Shown here: positions 62,893-64,000 of the stretch, piece by piece
How positions within the stretch are numbered: position 1 is the stretch's first letter
How the letters are laid out: the number at the start of each line of letters is the position of its first letter
From: CAZOJJ01 sp964580105
Lineage (GTDB): Bacteria; Bacteroidota; Rhodothermia; Rhodothermales; Rubricoccaceae
Direction of reading: 5' to 3'
Assembly (NCBI GenBank): GCA_964580105.1
Contig: CAZOJJ010000011.1
Location: 1-64,000, forward strand
DNA length: 64,000 bases
The notes under the pieces: model-generated
Told to the model about the DNA's origin: nothing
What the model saw: only the letters and a program-made list of their open reading frames with translations
Database searches by the model: none
Position numbers and translations under genes: made by a program

Positions 62893-64000
62893 CGCGTCGC
62901 TCGGGGTGGCCTGCGCTTCGATGGCGCGGCGTTGCGGCACGATGGTCAGCAGCGTCTCGACGGTGCCGGCAAGGTCACGGAAGGCGCGCGTGTTCCAGAG
63001 GCCCCGGTGGATCGAGGCGATCTTGGCCTGCGTCTGGCGGTAGCGCGATTCGGGGTGCTGGGCGGCCAGCGCCTCGAACTGGTCCACGAGGTCGTCCAGC
63101 CGGCGCTTGTTCGCGATGGAGAACCCGAAGCGGCCGATGTCTCGGACGAGCTGATCGTACGCGCGGTCGGCCGGGGTCACCTCGTCGGGCTGGACCAGGA
63201 AGGTGCGGTTGTTGAACGGGAACACCTCGCCGATCACGTCGAGGCCGACGCGGCGGAGGACGTCGTCGGCACCGGGCGGGAGGAAGAAGCGGACGGGGTC
63301 GCCATCCGCTGCCGTCGCCGTCAGGCGGAGGTCGCCGCTGGCGGGGACGCCCTCGCCGGTCGAGCGCGGAAGGGCGATGTGCGGATTGATCCGGCGGAAA
63401 CGCTCGTAGAGCGAGAGGGAGTCGGGCGCCAGCGGCCCCCAGTCGAGGCGGCGGTCGCTCTGGCTCAGCGCCGTGAGGAGCCGGCTGAGCGTGACGGACG
63501 CGTCGGGTTTGAGCTGCACGCGGTCCACCTGCACCGTCCGGGCCGGGTTGATGACCTTGTTCTCCGTAGCCCGGAGGGCGCCGTACGCCTTCATCACGTA
63601 CGCGCGCGACTCGGGGCCGAAGCTCGACTGGGCGCGGACGCGCTCGAAGCCGGAGGTCACACCCCACATGTAGGCGTCGGAGACGTGGACGTCGTCGGGG
63701 ATCGAGGCGGCGTTGGCGCGGAGGTAGGCCTGGTACAGGTGGAAGATGTTGCCCGGGCCGGTGTGGTAGGCCGAGATGCCCGGGAGCTCGTGGCCGACGG
63801 CGTTGGAGTAGGCGCGGACGAGCATGAGCGAGGGCTCCATCGCCAGCAGCGGGTGGTGCTCCTCGGCCACCTCGACGGCGTTGCCGGCCACGGTGGGTAC
63901 CGTGTACCGCTCGACGTTGAACATCGAGAGGATGTCCGGCATCATCTGGAACCGGCTCCGCGCGCCGACGCTGGAGACGAGGTCGTCCTGGTTGAACGTC
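62881..64000 (-). CDS. Lytic-transglycosylase-like (SLT) protein, 5' end outside window
   Basis: At least 373 codons; the frame is open to the window edge, so the N-terminus is missing. The first visible residues, LVSSVGARSRFQMMPDIL, resemble the SLT motif ES...GA.GLxQxMP, and ELPGISAYHTGPGNIFHLYQAYLRAN resembles the LAAYNAGPG segment with Asn replaced by His. The rest is an unfamiliar ~250-residue C-terminal region (helices, FPFNNRTFLVQPDEVTPADRAYDQLVRDIGRFGFSIANKR). Murein cleavage is inferred; the catalytic glutamate would lie at or just beyond the edge. Convergent with ppk1. Confidence 0.65.
   Translation of the reverse strand, partial: TFNQDDLVSSVGARSRFQMMPDILSMFNVERYTVPTVAGNAVEVAEEHHPLLAMEPSLMLVRAYSNAVGHELPGISAYHTGPGNIFHLYQAYLRANAASIPDDVHVSDAYMWGVTSGFERVRAQSSFGPESRAYVMKAYGALRATENKVINPARTVQVDRVQLKPDASVTLSRLLTALSQSDRRLDWGPLAPDSLSLYERFRRINPHIALPRSTGEGVPASGDLRLTATAADGDPVRFFLPPGADDVLRRVGLDVIGEVFPFNNRTFLVQPDEVTPADRAYDQLVRDIGRFGFSIANKRRLDDLVDQFEALAAQHPESRYRQTQAKIASIHRGLWNTRAFRDLAGTVETLLTIVPQRRAIEAQATPSDAGGG

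Overview
The window is a 64 kb stretch of very GC-rich bacterial chromosome with dense coding, many 1-8 bp gene overlaps (ATGA/GTGA junctions, overlapping 3' ends) and almost no recognisable Shine-Dalgarno sites. A protein with a C-terminal type IX secretion (T9SS) type A sorting domain, a lamin-tail surface protein with a FlgD/T9SS-like tail, Bacteroidota-style TAnnTT boxes 27-48 bases upstream of many starts, and a fused isobutyryl-CoA mutase point to the Rhodothermota/Bacteroidota group, something like a Rubricoccaceae or Salinibacter relative. This placement is inference from gene content, not a database match.

Layout. 1-5.2 kb: T9SS-exported protein, Mn-type superoxide dismutase, acyl-CoA dehydrogenase, Sfp-type phosphopantetheinyl transferase, small lipoprotein. 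5.4-14.4 kb: IcmF, Uma2-type nuclease, an unknown gene, pabB-pabC, DUF937 protein, PPK2, VOC protein. 14.3-23.5 kb: minus-strand run BadF-type kinase / penicillin-acylase-like protein / PolX-PHP protein / small membrane protein, then a STAS protein, mutY with a secreted partner, and a BamA/TamA-like outer membrane protein. 23.6-36 kb: metG, the 1181-residue lamin-tail protein, two coupled cupredoxin proteins, an M20 amidohydrolase, a YbdK-like ligase, an unknown acidic protein, and a DUF3037/HipA-kinase pair. 36-44.8 kb: a cyanophycin island (iadA, cphB, a RibD-type reductase, a 12-bp tandem repeat, cphA, a second Mur-ligase protein without ATP-grasp, and an M28 peptidase). 44.8-51.4 kb: ThpR, a BtuC/BtuF-like uptake pair, a lipid kinase, an NtrC-type regulator, deoC and a SPOR lipoprotein. 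51.4-64 kb: ppgK, egtD, egtB and osmC on the minus strand, then an M16 peptidase, dnaG, an assembly gap inside a 13-bp tandem repeat, ppk1, and a partial lytic-transglycosylase-like gene cut by the window edge.

Themes. Two storage polymers recur. Cyanophycin has synthesis (CphA), depolymerisation (CphB) and dipeptide cleavage (IadA) side by side. Polyphosphate has PPK1, PPK2 and a polyphosphate glucokinase dispersed over the window. Redox defence is represented by SOD, OsmC and ergothioneine enzymes. The most interesting points are the extra Mur ligase in the cyanophycin island, a 19-bp tandem duplication that moved a start codon there, a PolX whose polymerase site has lost all three catalytic aspartates while its PHP site is intact, a penicillin-acylase relative without the SNxW nucleophile motif, and several families of short intergenic tandem repeats.
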